Assembly: GCF_900168205.1 (NCBI RefSeq)
Contig: NZ_FUZE01000003.1
Coordinates: 124,001-188,000 of the forward strand
Reading direction: 5' to 3'
Source of the DNA: Chryseobacterium balustinum
GTDB lineage: Bacteria; Bacteroidota; Bacteroidia; Flavobacteriales; Weeksellaceae
DNA: 64,000 bases
Under the pieces are notes generated by a model. It had not been told where the DNA came from. It did not search any database and was given only the letters and a program-made list of their open reading frames with translations. Position numbers and translations under genes: made by a program. Below, one piece after another: positions 36,825 to 45,968 of the stretch. How positions within the stretch are numbered: position 1 is the first letter of the stretch; every line of letters starts with the position of its first letter.

Positions 36825-39677
36825 ATGAAAAGAATTTTATCGTCAGTAGCGGCAATCGTTTTAATGTCGTCTATGGCTTTTGCACAGAATATCCCTATGG
36901 ATCCTTCTGTAAGAACCGGTACTCTTCCAAACGGAATGAAGTACTACATCAAAAAAAATAATTTACCGGAGAAAAAAGTAGACTTCAGATTGGCTATCAA
37001 CGCTGGATCTATCTTAGAAGACGAAAACCAAAGAGGTCTTGCCCACTTTATGGAGCATATGAACTTCAACGGAACCAAAAATTTCCCAGACAACAAATTA
37101 GTAGATTTTCTACAGTCAATCGGAGTAAAGTTTGGTCAGCACCTTAATGCTTACACAAGTTTTGACGAAACCGTTTATATGCTTCCCGTACCTTTAGATA
37201 AGCCAGGAAATCTGGATTCAGGATTGAAAGTAATGGAAGATTGGGCCTTCAATGCAACATTAACTGATGAGCAAATCAACAAAGAAAGAGGCGTTGTTTT
37301 AGAAGAATTAAGATTAGGTTTAGGAGCAGACAAAAGAATGTCTGATAAATATTTACCTAAATTATTATACAAATCTCAATACGCCAACAGACTACCTATT
37401 GGTACTAAAGAGGTGCTTCAGAATTTCAAACCGGATGTTATCAGACAGTTTCATAAAGACTGGTACAGACCAGATCTGATGGCATTGGTGGTAGTAGGAG
37501 ACATTAATGTAGATGAGGTTGAAAAGAAAATTAAAGACAATTTCAGCAAATATAAAAATCCTTCTAAGCCAAGAGAAAGAAAAACTTTTGATCTTCCGAA
37601 TCACAAAGAAACTTTGGTGGCGATAGAAACTGATCCGGATGCGACCAATTCTATGGTTCAGTTTATCATGAAAGATGCAGATTCTTACACGCCGGATGTT
37701 ACCGTTGAACAATACAACCAAAGCTTAATCGAAAATCTTTCAACACAAATGCTGAACAACAGATTGAGAGAACTGGTGAATTCTAATAATCCTCCGTTTA
37801 CTTTCGGGTCTGTTTATCATGGTGGAACCTATGCAAGAACGAAGGAAGCTTTCCAGGGATTTGCGATGGTAAAAGAAGGAAATCAGATCAATGCTTTGAA
37901 AGTTCTTTTAGAAGAAACTGAAAGAGCCAAAAGGTTTGGTTTTACACAAAGTGAATTAGACAGAGCAAAATCTCAGATTATGTCTAATATGGAAAGTTCT
38001 TACAACAACCGCGACAAAACAGAAAGCGATATGTTGGTAGACGAATATGTAAGAAACTTTCTGGAGCAGGAACCAATGCCAGGAATTAGCTGGGAATATG
38101 AAGATGTAAAAAAATTCTTACCATCGGTAACATTAGCACAAACTAATGATGTTATTAAAAAAATGGTGAAAGACGACAGCAGAGTAATCGTGATTACAGG
38201 TCCTAAAAAAGACAATGTAACGATGCCTACAGAAGCTTTGGTTCTAAAGACTTTTGACGATGTAAAAATGGCTGACCTTAAGCCTTACGAAGAAAAAGCA
38301 ACCATTAAAAACTTAGTAAAACCATTCAAATCTGAAGGTGAAATTGCTAAAACGGATTCTGATGCAAAATTAGGAACCACAACCTGGACGCTAAGCAACG
38401 GTGCAAAAGTTACTTTCAAGAAAACCGACTTTAAAGATGATGAGATTGTTTTTTCAGCAAGAAGTTTAGGAGGAAATTCATTATTGAATGATACAGATTT
38501 CAATAAAACTCAGTTTGCTTATCAAGCTTTAACTGAAGCAGGAGTAAACGGTGCTTCTAAAGCAGAACTTACCAATTATTTAGCAGGAAAGCAGGTGAGT
38601 GTAAACCCTTACATCAGCAGCACTTTAGAAGGAATAATGGGTAGAACCAACCAAAAAGATTTAGGTACTGCAATGGAGCTTGTATATGCTTATTTTACAA
38701 ATTTAAATTACAGCCCGGAAGCATTCAATGCTTACAAAGTAAAGCAGTCTGCAATGTTGGATAATATTCTGTCTAATCCTCAGACGTATTTCGCTAGTGA
38801 GCATGCTAAGTTTACGAATCAGAAAAACCCAAGATTCATCGGAATTCTTCCTTTAGAAAAGGACTGGGCAGCGACAGATTACAAAAAAGCATACGATGTT
38901 TACAAAGAGAAATTTGCCAATGCAGGAAACTTCCATTTCTATTTTGTAGGAAATATTGATGAGGCTAAATTTAAAAATGAAGTTTTACAATATATCGCAA
39001 GTTTACCAACTACAGGAAAAACGACGAACTTCAAAGACACCGGATATAGAGGAATGACCGGAGATCATACCAAAGTGTACAAAAAAGGTAAAGATCCGAA
39101 GAGTATGGTGCAAATTGTTTACTCTGGAGAAACTCCTTATAATGAGAAAGAAGCATTAGCTCTTGCAGCTTTAGGTGAAGTAGCTACGATCAAAGTAATT
39201 GAAAAACTGAGAGAAGACGAAAGCGGAATCTACGGTGGTGGTGCAAGAGGGTATATGGGAAAAGTTCCTTACAGCAGCTATAGCTTCAGCTTAAGCTTCC
39301 CTTGTGGCCCTGAAAATGCAGATAAACTGACGAAAAGTGCAATTGCAGAAATTCAGAAACTAATCGATAAAGGCCCTGAGCAAAAAGATCTTGATAAGTA
39401 CAAAGAAGGAGAGATGAATGATTATAAAACCGATATGAAGGATAATAATTATTGGATGAATGCTATTTCTAAAAACCAGTTAGACGGTAGTGATAAGTAT
39501 GATATCTTAAATTATCAGGAGAAAGTAAAAGCATTGACTGTAAAAGATCTACAGGATGTTGCTAAGAAATACCTGACAAAAAACAGAGTAGTTGCTACTT
39601 TAATGCCTGAAGACGGGTGGGAAAATGCCCCTAAAAAGGAAACTTCTGGAGCAGTAAAAGCTACCGTAGTAAAATAA
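36825..39677 (+). CDS. M16 family zinc metallopeptidase (pitrilysin-like)
   Basis: 950 residues with a signal peptide (MKRILSSVAAIVLMSSMAFAQ), so periplasmic. The N-terminal domain has the inverted zinc motif HxxEH at 74-78 (HFMEH) and the downstream glutamate region around EERG. The protein has two homologous halves as in full-length M16 peptidases; the second half lacks the motif, as expected. Such secreted M16 proteases are common in Bacteroidota and degrade peptides. It has its own unit between two terminators. Confidence 0.93.
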   Translation: MKRILSSVAAIVLMSSMAFAQNIPMDPSVRTGTLPNGMKYYIKKNNLPEKKVDFRLAINAGSILEDENQRGLAHFMEHMNFNGTKNFPDNKLVDFLQSIGVKFGQHLNAYTSFDETVYMLPVPLDKPGNLDSGLKVMEDWAFNATLTDEQINKERGVVLEELRLGLGADKRMSDKYLPKLLYKSQYANRLPIGTKEVLQNFKPDVIRQFHKDWYRPDLMALVVVGDINVDEVEKKIKDNFSKYKNPSKPRERKTFDLPNHKETLVAIETDPDATNSMVQFIMKDADSYTPDVTVEQYNQSLIENLSTQMLNNRLRELVNSNNPPFTFGSVYHGGTYARTKEAFQGFAMVKEGNQINALKVLLEETERAKRFGFTQSELDRAKSQIMSNMESSYNNRDKTESDMLVDEYVRNFLEQEPMPGISWEYEDVKKFLPSVTLAQTNDVIKKMVKDDSRVIVITGPKKDNVTMPTEALVLKTFDDVKMADLKPYEEKATIKNLVKPFKSEGEIAKTDSDAKLGTTTWTLSNGAKVTFKKTDFKDDEIVFSARSLGGNSLLNDTDFNKTQFAYQALTEAGVNGASKAELTNYLAGKQVSVNPYISSTLEGIMGRTNQKDLGTAMELVYAYFTNLNYSPEAFNAYKVKQSAMLDNILSNPQTYFASEHAKFTNQKNPRFIGILPLEKDWAATDYKKAYDVYKEKFANAGNFHFYFVGNIDEAKFKNEVLQYIASLPTTGKTTNFKDTGYRGMTGDHTKVYKKGKDPKSMVQIVYSGETPYNEKEALALAALGEVATIKVIEKLREDESGIYGGGARGYMGKVPYSSYSFSLSFPCGPENADKLTKSAIAEIQKLIDKGPEQKDLDKYKEGEMNDYKTDMKDNNYWMNAISKNQLDGSDKYDILNYQEKVKALTVKDLQDVAKKYLTKNRVVATLMPEDGWENAPKKETSGAVKATVVK

Positions 39678-39700
39678 TCTTAGCCGATTACATATAATGA

Positions 39701-39738
39701 AAACCACCGCAGAAATTTTTCTGCGGTGGTTTGTTTTT
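39701..39738. terminator. Strong bidirectional terminator, copy 1
   Basis: A 15-bp perfect stem (39701-39715 with 39718-39732) between the M16 and WG-repeat genes. A near-copy lies at 41028-41065. Confidence 0.85.
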
Positions 39739-40903
39739 ATTGAATTATGATTTTTTTTTCTTTACCGTTTTTCACGCTCCAATAATAACTATTATCGTGA
39801 GGATCTTCATATCCTGTCATTTCGCCTCCCTGATAAGCGATGTAAACGTTTTTGTGTTTATCGTAATAAATATTGGTGTATTCTATTGGAATAATAATTT
39901 CGTTTTTTGAATTGATAACTCCCCATTTACCACCCGTTGCGGTGACTTCTTCTTTTTCGCTATCAATTTTAAAAATAAATTTACCCAGAGCTACCTTAAA
40001 ATGATCATCGTGGATCTGCTGTATTTTATCATAAATGTTGGGAATACAAATTTCGCCATTAGCATTTATTAAGCCGTATTTACCTTCATCTGTTATAAAT
40101 CTGTCTCCAAAAAAACCGTTTTTTTCATAAAAATCATCATCACCGTCAATAAAATTTTTAACGGTTATGAATTTAGTTACAGGATAGAGCGAGAGGTTGT
40201 ATAAGCGTGAAATGGGATATATCAAATCGAAATTAAGTTTTGTTTTTTCTCCGGAAATAATATTTAAATGATAATATGTTTCAGATTCTTTAATGATCAT
40301 TTTATCATTGTAAATTTCTTTAAGAATAATTTCTGAAAATCCTATATTACAGATAATTTCCTCTTTTTCATTAATTAATAATTGTTCGGAACCCGAGGAA
40401 ATTTTTACAAGAAAAAGATTCTTTCTTAATACTGAAAAAACGCTGTATTTTGCAGGAATCTGTATTTCAAAAGCAGAGTTAAACAATCCTGATAAATGAT
40501 TAACAGAGAACGAAATATTTCCCAAATGATCAAACTTCAGAGAATCAATCTCCTTCAGCTCTTTCAAGACTTCACCTTCTGTATTAAAAAGTATGGAAAT
40601 TTCACGACTGCAATAAGATTCATTTTTATAGTTAACTGCTTCAATCAGTTTATATCGAGGATGAAAACCGACAGCATCATATATACATTCCGCGATAATG
40701 GAATGTTGATGACTGTTTTTATTGTATTTTAACGCGCCCCATTTTTCATTGGATGATTTAAAAACAAAGATGTTGTCATAGTTTTTATAACTATCATCAT
40801 AGATTACAGAATACTTTTTTCTTATAAATTCGGGAAGTTTATTATAAACTTGCTGCAGTAGCTCAGGCTGAGAGTTATCGGATTCTTCTCCGGCATTTTT
40901 CAT
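39737..40903 (-). CDS. WG repeat-containing protein
   Basis: 388 residues, no signal peptide. At least three WG-type repeats are visible: KWGALKYN (about 57), KYGLINANGEICIPNIYD (about 275) and KWGVINSKNEIIIPIEY (about 327), with the middle more diverged. WG repeats form beta-propeller-like structures of unclear role. The gene starts at the ATG at 40903, overlaps the M16 terminator slightly at its end, and is flanked on both sides by copies of the same terminator hairpin. Confidence 0.8.
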   Translation of the reverse strand: MKNAGEESDNSQPELLQQVYNKLPEFIRKKYSVIYDDSYKNYDNIFVFKSSNEKWGALKYNKNSHQHSIIAECIYDAVGFHPRYKLIEAVNYKNESYCSREISILFNTEGEVLKELKEIDSLKFDHLGNISFSVNHLSGLFNSAFEIQIPAKYSVFSVLRKNLFLVKISSGSEQLLINEKEEIICNIGFSEIILKEIYNDKMIIKESETYYHLNIISGEKTKLNFDLIYPISRLYNLSLYPVTKFITVKNFIDGDDDFYEKNGFFGDRFITDEGKYGLINANGEICIPNIYDKIQQIHDDHFKVALGKFIFKIDSEKEEVTATGGKWGVINSKNEIIIPIEYTNIYYDKHKNVYIAYQGGEMTGYEDPHDNSYYWSVKNGKEKKIIIQ

Positions 40904-41027
40904 GTTTATTTTTTAAGTGTTATTACTTTCTCCTTTTAAAAAAGGAAATATGATAGCTCGCACACGAAAAGGTTCAGTAAAATAAGGAATAAACTCTCCT
41001 TCGTCTGATAAAGATATTAAAAAAAAC

Positions 41028-41065
41028 AAACCACCGCAGAAATTTTTCTGAGATGGTTTGTTTTT
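41028..41065. repeat. Degenerate second copy of the 39701 terminator
   Basis: Identical to 39701-39738 except for two changes (CGG to AGA in the second arm). The damaged stem still pairs. It forms a direct repeat with the first copy around the WG-repeat gene. The rest of the gap 40904-41280 is AT-rich and holds the heptamer array and nothing else I can support. Confidence 0.8.
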
Positions 41066-41200
41066 AAGTGTAATGCTGTGATTTTTTGTGATAATTATAC
41101 TTTGTCATTAATAGGATTTCATCCTATTCTTTGTTAAATCGTCCCTTCGGGATTTTCCATCAGTTAGAAATATACCAATGATAACAAAATCATTTATTTT

Positions 41201-41270
41201 TCAACTATCAACTATCAACTATCAACTATCAACTATCAACTATCAACTATCAACTATCAACTATCAACTA
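41201..41270. repeat. Heptanucleotide tandem repeat, 10 copies of TCAACTA
   Basis: Ten perfect copies of TCAACTA and one variant (TCAACCA) end three bases from the stop codon of the DUF3109 gene on the minus strand. Same position relative to the gene as the array at 3571. Confidence 0.95.
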
Positions 41271-41280
41271 TCAACCAAAA

Positions 41281-41865
41281 TTATTTCCCATACTCCTTCT
41301 TCCACTCTTCGGCAACATCGCTCAAAGTAGCGTAAAAATCTTCGCCGTATTTTCTGGTAAGTGGAGTTTTAAGGAATTTATACACCGGAACCTGAAGTTC
41401 TTTTCCTAAAGTACAGGCATCGTTACAAATTGGCCATTCATGGTAGTTTAAAGCTGAAAAAGTAGAATATTCTGTAATTCTAATCGGGTAGAGGTGGCAA
41501 GAAATTGGTTTCTGCCAATCTACAGCGCCATCTTCGTAAGCTTTTTCAATACCACATTTTGTAATGCCTCTTTCATCAAAAGTTACATAAGCACATTCTG
41601 CATCTTCAATCATCGGAGTTACGTACATTCCATCCATAGGATCGGTTGTCCAGGTTCCTTGTTCGTCTAATGCTTTAATTCCTGCTTCAGTAAGATAAGG
41701 TTTTATCTTATCATAAATATTATCTAAAATTACAAGCTCGTCTTTATCTAAAGGAGCTCCTACATCACCTTCTACACAACATGCACCTTTACATTTGGTA
41801 AGGTTACAAACAAATTCTTCAGAAAAAATATCTTCAGAAATTAATTTATCGTCTATTTGAATCAT
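41281..41865 (-). CDS. DUF3109 family cysteine-rich protein
   Basis: 194 residues from the ATG at 41865 (MIQIDDKLI). The frame extends upstream into the membrane protein gene, but the conserved domain begins here. It has the cysteine set of DUF3109: CNLTKCKGACCVEGDVG near 20-36, then single Cys in DAECAYV, TKCGIE, PISCHLYP and ICNDAC. These may bind a metal or an Fe-S cluster. The family is conserved in Bacteroidota and uncharacterised. A 10-base gap separates it from the upstream gene, so the two are likely cotranscribed. Confidence 0.82.
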   Translation of the reverse strand: MIQIDDKLISEDIFSEEFVCNLTKCKGACCVEGDVGAPLDKDELVILDNIYDKIKPYLTEAGIKALDEQGTWTTDPMDGMYVTPMIEDAECAYVTFDERGITKCGIEKAYEDGAVDWQKPISCHLYPIRITEYSTFSALNYHEWPICNDACTLGKELQVPVYKFLKTPLTRKYGEDFYATLSDVAEEWKKEYGK

Positions 41866-41875
41866 AATCTTATTT

Positions 41876-42781
41876 TTAAAATAAATTGAAGTGAGTTCCT
41901 GCTTTAAAAGCAATTAAACTTACAATGGTTAACCAAACACAGGTTTCCTGCATCCAGTATTTAGGTAAAAACTTAAACATCCTGCTTAGAATAATCGTTG
42001 AAGGGAAAGCCAAAAGCAACAAATACTCATAGCTTGTATCCATATAAAGGATGATACTTATAAGCTGAGCTAATGAAAAAACCAGCAAGAAAGTATATTT
42101 ATATCGGCTTACGGGGCTTTTCTTATTATAATGAGTAAAATGGTCATAGATTGCATAAATCAACATTAAAGCAATGGGGAGCAATGAAAGTAAGTCTGTG
42201 TAATCGGTCATCATTTTCATCTTACCAAAAGGAATATAGTCGGTATTCCAAGCATTGAATTGAAAGAAAAACATCATCGAAAAATAACTGAGCCCAATCA
42301 TTATAATACCTAATAGGAATCTGAAAATATTTAAACCTACTCTTTCAGAAGTGACAATTAAATGAATCAATACAAAAATCATCATCGGCCAAGTCGTGGG
42401 TAAGAATATAAAGTTTAATGCAACAATTGAGCCTACCAAAACATAAGATTTCTTTCTGAGGTCTTCATCACTGCTTGTTAAAAGAAGTAAAAGAAAAGAA
42501 TTGGTAAGAATAGCAACTGAAATTCCTAAGTCAATACTGCCATCATAAAGCCCAAAGATAAAAAATGTGTAGAGGAATAATGGTAAATGAGTGTGATAAT
42601 TAAGATCTATTGCATTGAAACAGAAATATCCCAATGCAATTCCTACAAAAGTAATTCCTGCAATAATCCCTTCGTAAGTATTGAAATTCAGTATGTTAAA
42701 TAGTATTACTATTAAAAGCAGAAAACCAATGTACACAGGAATTGAAAAAATATTGCTTTCTTTTGAAAGTAATCTAAACAT
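41876..42781 (-). CDS. Multi-pass membrane protein (DUF6427-like)
   Basis: 301 residues with about ten predicted membrane segments and no signal peptide. The pattern resembles the DUF6427 family found in Flavobacteriia, commonly beside DUF6341 as here. No catalytic motif is visible. It is the first gene of a minus-strand pair with DUF3109 and is divergent from the DUF6341 gene, with interlocked promoters. Confidence 0.65.
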   Translation of the reverse strand: MFRLLSKESNIFSIPVYIGFLLLIVILFNILNFNTYEGIIAGITFVGIALGYFCFNAIDLNYHTHLPLFLYTFFIFGLYDGSIDLGISVAILTNSFLLLLLTSSDEDLRKKSYVLVGSIVALNFIFLPTTWPMMIFVLIHLIVTSERVGLNIFRFLLGIIMIGLSYFSMMFFFQFNAWNTDYIPFGKMKMMTDYTDLLSLLPIALMLIYAIYDHFTHYNKKSPVSRYKYTFLLVFSLAQLISIILYMDTSYEYLLLLAFPSTIILSRMFKFLPKYWMQETCVWLTIVSLIAFKAGTHFNLF

Positions 42782-42787
42782 TTTTTA

Positions 42788-42805
42788 TAAATTTGTGCAA
42801 AGTTA
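42788..42805. promoter_or_regulatory. Interlocked divergent promoters
   Basis: TAAATTTG on the plus strand (42788-42795) and TAACTTTG on the minus strand (42798-42805) face each other three bases apart in a 42-base gap. For the plus promoter TTG lies at 42763-42765, inside the opposite gene. Confidence 0.6.
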
Positions 42806-42823
42806 ATTTAAAAAAGGAAAATA

Positions 42824-43057
42824 ATGACGTCTTTCTTTCTATTCTTAAGTGATGCATTCAAATGGGCATTTGGTTTCTACGATATTTTCGGAAACGTTTT
42901 AAACTGGATTTTGTTCGCAGTATGTTGCGTACTATTCACGTATTGGTGCTACGTTTTGGTGGTAACTCTTGGTGGAGATAAAGACAAAGAATATTATTCT
43001 CCTACAGAAGGTAAGAATCCTTACTACGATCCTGCGATCTATAAAAAAGAAGGTTAA
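42824..43057 (+). CDS. DUF6341 small membrane protein
   Basis: 77 residues with one or two membrane segments (about 10-20 and 25-50) and a polar tail rich in Tyr and Asp. It matches the Flavobacteriia family DUF6341 in size, and its neighbour is the DUF6427-like gene. Function unknown. It is monocistronic and ends at a bidirectional terminator shared with the universal stress gene. Confidence 0.75.
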   Translation: MTSFFLFLSDAFKWAFGFYDIFGNVLNWILFAVCCVLFTYWCYVLVVTLGGDKDKEYYSPTEGKNPYYDPAIYKKEG

Positions 43058-43073
43058 TTAATTGGTTATATAG

Positions 43074-43109
43074 AAAAAGACCGGTCAAATTTTTTGATCG
43101 GTCTTTTTT
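43074..43109. terminator. Bidirectional terminator after DUF6341
   Basis: A stem of about 15 bp with a mismatch (43074-43089 with 43092-43107), with A and T runs on both sides. Confidence 0.8.
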
Positions 43110-43129
43110 ACGTTGATAAGTGATATATT

Positions 43130-43567
43130 TTATTCGTGAATTGGAAGTACCAATACCGGGATTTTAGAACTCTTCGTTAGGCCTTTAGTTAAGCTTCCTA
43201 CAAAAACATCGTAAATACCACTTCTTCCATGAGAGCCCATTACGATATAATTTGCTTTTTTAAGATCGGCATATTCCAAAATAGTATCTTTTGCGATGCC
43301 CTGTTTCAGGATATGTTCACATTCTACACCCTGAGCAAGAACTCTTTGGTTAATCTTATTTAAAAGAACCAGCTCTTCTCTAATCTCATTTTCTTCTACT
43401 TCCGGAAAATACTGATATCCCATATCCCCGATTGCAAAACCAATATCTGTTGGCGCAACATGTATAAGGCAAATCTTTCCGTTTACTTCTTTGGCGAATT
43501 TTACGGCTCCGTCAACAAGCTGATCTGTTTTTTCTCCAAAATCTACAGGTAAAATAATGTTTATCAT
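43130..43567 (-). CDS. Universal stress protein
   Basis: 145 residues, the single-domain UspA length. The ATP-binding C-terminal motif GSHGRSGIYDVFVGSLT (about 118-134) matches G-x2-G-x9-GS/T, so nucleotide binding is likely. The N-terminus starts with the VDFGEKTDQ strand region. Such proteins help in stress tolerance by poorly known means. It is followed upstream on the same strand by the FAH gene, with 68 bases between. Confidence 0.88.
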   Translation of the reverse strand: MINIILPVDFGEKTDQLVDGAVKFAKEVNGKICLIHVAPTDIGFAIGDMGYQYFPEVEENEIREELVLLNKINQRVLAQGVECEHILKQGIAKDTILEYADLKKANYIVMGSHGRSGIYDVFVGSLTKGLTKSSKIPVLVLPIHE

Positions 43568-43635
43568 AAGTTTGAATTTGTAATTTAAGTCTTTTTAAAG
43601 ATATGAAAAAAAGAGACCAATCTCAAATGATAATG

Positions 43636-44241
43636 TTACATAATTCTTATATCCAAGATTTTTTCATCCTCAAGATAAGCTTCTAATACGTCATTTTCAG
43701 ATACTTTTCCTACACCTTCCGGAGTTCCTGTAAAAATTAGATCACCCACTCTCAATGTAAAATACTGTGAAACGAAAGCAATAATATCATCAATACTGAA
43801 GATCATATCTTTTGAGTTTCCTTTTTGTACTTCTTCTTTATTTTTTAGAAGCGAAAAATTCAGAGATTCAAGATTATAATTTTCTTTTTTAAAGAAATTT
43901 CCTACTACTGCAGAGCCGTCAAAACCTTTTGCCAGTTCCCAAGGAAGACCTTTAGATTTTAGGTCGCTTTGAAGGTCTCTTGCGGTGAAATCTATTCCCA
44001 AACCGATTTCTTCATAATGTTTGTTAGCGGCTTCTTTCTGAATGTATTTTCCACCTTTTGAAATTTTCACCACCACTTCCAATTCGTAATGTACATCATT
44101 GGAGAATTCAGGGATGTAAAAATCATTTCCTTTTAAAACCGCGGTGTCCGGTTTCATAAAAATTACAGGTTGATCGGGAATAGCATTTCCCAATTCTTTT
44201 GCGTGCTCGCTGTAATTTCTTCCTATGCAGATTATTTTCAT
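43636..44241 (-). CDS. Fumarylacetoacetate hydrolase family protein
   Basis: 201 residues. It has the FAH fold from its first motif (IGRNYSEHAKELGN) with the metal-site triad in HYELEVVV and later DFTARDLQ, and a C-terminal GTPEGVGKV block. Such small single-domain FAH proteins act as hydrolases or decarboxylases of keto acids, often oxaloacetate, in the cytoplasm. The substrate is not certain. It lies upstream of the universal stress gene. Confidence 0.9.
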   Translation of the reverse strand: MKIICIGRNYSEHAKELGNAIPDQPVIFMKPDTAVLKGNDFYIPEFSNDVHYELEVVVKISKGGKYIQKEAANKHYEEIGLGIDFTARDLQSDLKSKGLPWELAKGFDGSAVVGNFFKKENYNLESLNFSLLKNKEEVQKGNSKDMIFSIDDIIAFVSQYFTLRVGDLIFTGTPEGVGKVSENDVLEAYLEDEKILDIRIM

Positions 44242-44329
44242 AATTTATTTTTCATTGTGATGAGCGAAGCGAAGAAGCAATCTCAGAATCACTCATTACT
44301 CATTTTTATTTATTAGTAGTATTTTTTAA

Positions 44330-44480
44330 GGAGCTTTTTCCTGCTTTCCGCTGTATCTTTTGTTCCGCTGCGCTGCACAAAAGGATGTCGCTGCAATCGG
44401 GGCTAATAAAAATTGTTGTGCTAGAAAACCACCCAGTCAAAAATTTCTTTGAAATTTTCGCCACCCCTCCAAAGGAGGGG
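44330..44480. repeat. Composite intergenic repeat with two hairpins
   Basis: The 375-base gap 44242-44616 holds a GC-rich block (about 44330-44405, including CCGCTGCGCTGC) of a type often repeated in Flavobacteriia genomes (from memory), then AAAATTTC/GAAATTTT (44440-44447 with 44451-44458) and CCCCTCC/GGAGGGG (44464-44470 with 44474-44480). No ORF is supported. It looks like a palindromic repetitive element rather than a gene. Confidence 0.55.
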
Positions 44481-44616
44481 AATTCCGCGTGTCATTTCAA
44501 ATGTATCATAGCGAAAAGTGGAATTAGCTTGTGCTAAGTTTATTTAAGCAAAATAATCTCAAAATTTATCCTCAATCATTTAAACTTCCATCACCCATCT
44601 TCAAACTTCCATCTTT

Positions 44617-45015
44617 CTAATGTGTAAAAATATTCTCACAATAGTAACACACATATCTGTCACTCGAAAGCAAAGAAATTCCGAAGAAACTGGTTGAGCT
44701 GTCGTCTTTATAGATGTGATTTGAACCACATTTCGGACAGACAAAATCAAATTTCGGATCTTCAACAGTATGTTCAACTTCTAAAGAAAATTTGTTGTTT
44801 TCGTGATAATCAGCTAAGATTTTTTCAGCGTTTTCAAAATCATCTTTAAAAACCTGTAACTGAATTCCGCCAACAGCCTGCGAAAGCAACCAATCTGATT
44901 GTATCAGTTGTTCGTTTGCGATAAAGCTGTTGATGTTGCTCTCGGCAAGAATCTGCTTGTCGCGATTAGCTTCAAGTGCAGTTTCGTAAAATTTAAACTT
45001 AACTAAGTTGCTCAT
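44617..45015 (-). CDS. DUF2007 domain protein with zinc ribbon
   Basis: 132 residues. The N-terminal part resembles DUF2007 (FYETALEANRDKQILAESNI to about 75), found in small proteins called putative signal-transducing. The C-terminus is a Zn ribbon with CPKC and CYYC pairs (about 94-97 and 123-126). No membrane segment. It is alone between the repeat region and the exonuclease gene, and its function is not known. Confidence 0.75.
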   Translation of the reverse strand: MSNLVKFKFYETALEANRDKQILAESNINSFIANEQLIQSDWLLSQAVGGIQLQVFKDDFENAEKILADYHENNKFSLEVEHTVEDPKFDFVCPKCGSNHIYKDDSSTSFFGISLLSSDRYVCYYCENIFTH

Positions 45016-45142
45016 CCTTTTTTAATTTTTTATAACTCAATTTTCATACCTTATAGAAAATTAAAAGATTTTTACCCCAAAAGAAACAAAGGTTTATGAA
45101 AATAAACTAAAATCTTTTGTCTCTTTTGCGGGTAGAAAAAAA

Positions 45143-45907
45143 TTAAAACTTACTTGAAAGCTGAATTTTAGTAAAAACTTTTTTCGTGTACAAAGGGAAA
45201 TCAGCATTTTGCAACCATCCGAAATATCCCAAATCTTTTTGGAAAACTTCTTTCACAACCTGACCTTTGTATTTTCCGAAAGCAAAAATCTCCTGATCTT
45301 TTGCGTTGTAATGAATCATTCCGGCTAAATCGGCAAATCTGTTCTGAGTAGAAAACTCACTGAGTTCGGCAACTTCATTAGGAAGATCATCATATTTTCC
45401 AACTTGTGCGTCCAAAACTTCAAACGTTGCCAAAACATCGGCTTCCGCAGAGTGGGCATTTTCTAAAGTTTTTCCACAATAAAACTGATAAGCAGCACCC
45501 AGATTTCTTGGTTCTTTTTTGTGGAATATCGTTTGTGCATCGACTAATTTGAATTTATTTAAATCAAAATCAAATTCGGCACGAAGTAATTCTTCAGCCA
45601 ACAATGGAACATCGAAACGGTTTGAATTAAAACCTCCCAAATCGGCTCCTGAAATCATCTCAACAATTTTCGGAGCAATTTCTTTGAAAGTTGGAGAATC
45701 TTTAATGTCTTCATCATAAATTCCGTGGATCTCACTCGAAGAAACCGGAATCGGCATTTCAGGATTTACTCTCCATGTTTTGCTTTCTCTTGAAGAATCA
45801 GGATTTACTTTTAAAATACAGATTTCAACAATTCGGTCTTTTCCAACGTTGGTTCCTGTTGTTTCAAGATCAAATACACAAAGAGGTTTATGCAGTTTTA
45901 AGTTCAT
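45143..45907 (-). CDS. 3'-5' exonuclease, DnaQ-like
   Basis: 254 residues. The DEDDh exonuclease motifs are present: FDLETTG (13-19), SEIHGIYDEDI, GGFNSNRFDVPLL, and HSAEADVLAT with the catalytic His and Asp. The fold is like DNA polymerase III epsilon and similar exonucleases, and the C-terminal 60 residues form a DUF3820-like extension (IFAFGKYKGQVVKE). It may act in DNA or RNA trimming rather than as the replicative proofreader, since the extension is unlike the alpha-binding tail. It is monocistronic. Confidence 0.9.
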   Translation of the reverse strand: MNLKLHKPLCVFDLETTGTNVGKDRIVEICILKVNPDSSRESKTWRVNPEMPIPVSSSEIHGIYDEDIKDSPTFKEIAPKIVEMISGADLGGFNSNRFDVPLLAEELLRAEFDFDLNKFKLVDAQTIFHKKEPRNLGAAYQFYCGKTLENAHSAEADVLATFEVLDAQVGKYDDLPNEVAELSEFSTQNRFADLAGMIHYNAKDQEIFAFGKYKGQVVKEVFQKDLGYFGWLQNADFPLYTKKVFTKIQLSSKF

Positions 45908-45968
45908 TTTTTTTAAGTTATGAGTTGTAAGTCATGAATTATGAGTTCTAATAACTCATAATTTATAA

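Noticed and set aside
39701..41065. Composite transposon around the WG-repeat gene
   Set aside because: The flanking repeats are terminator hairpins; no transposase or target duplication is visible.
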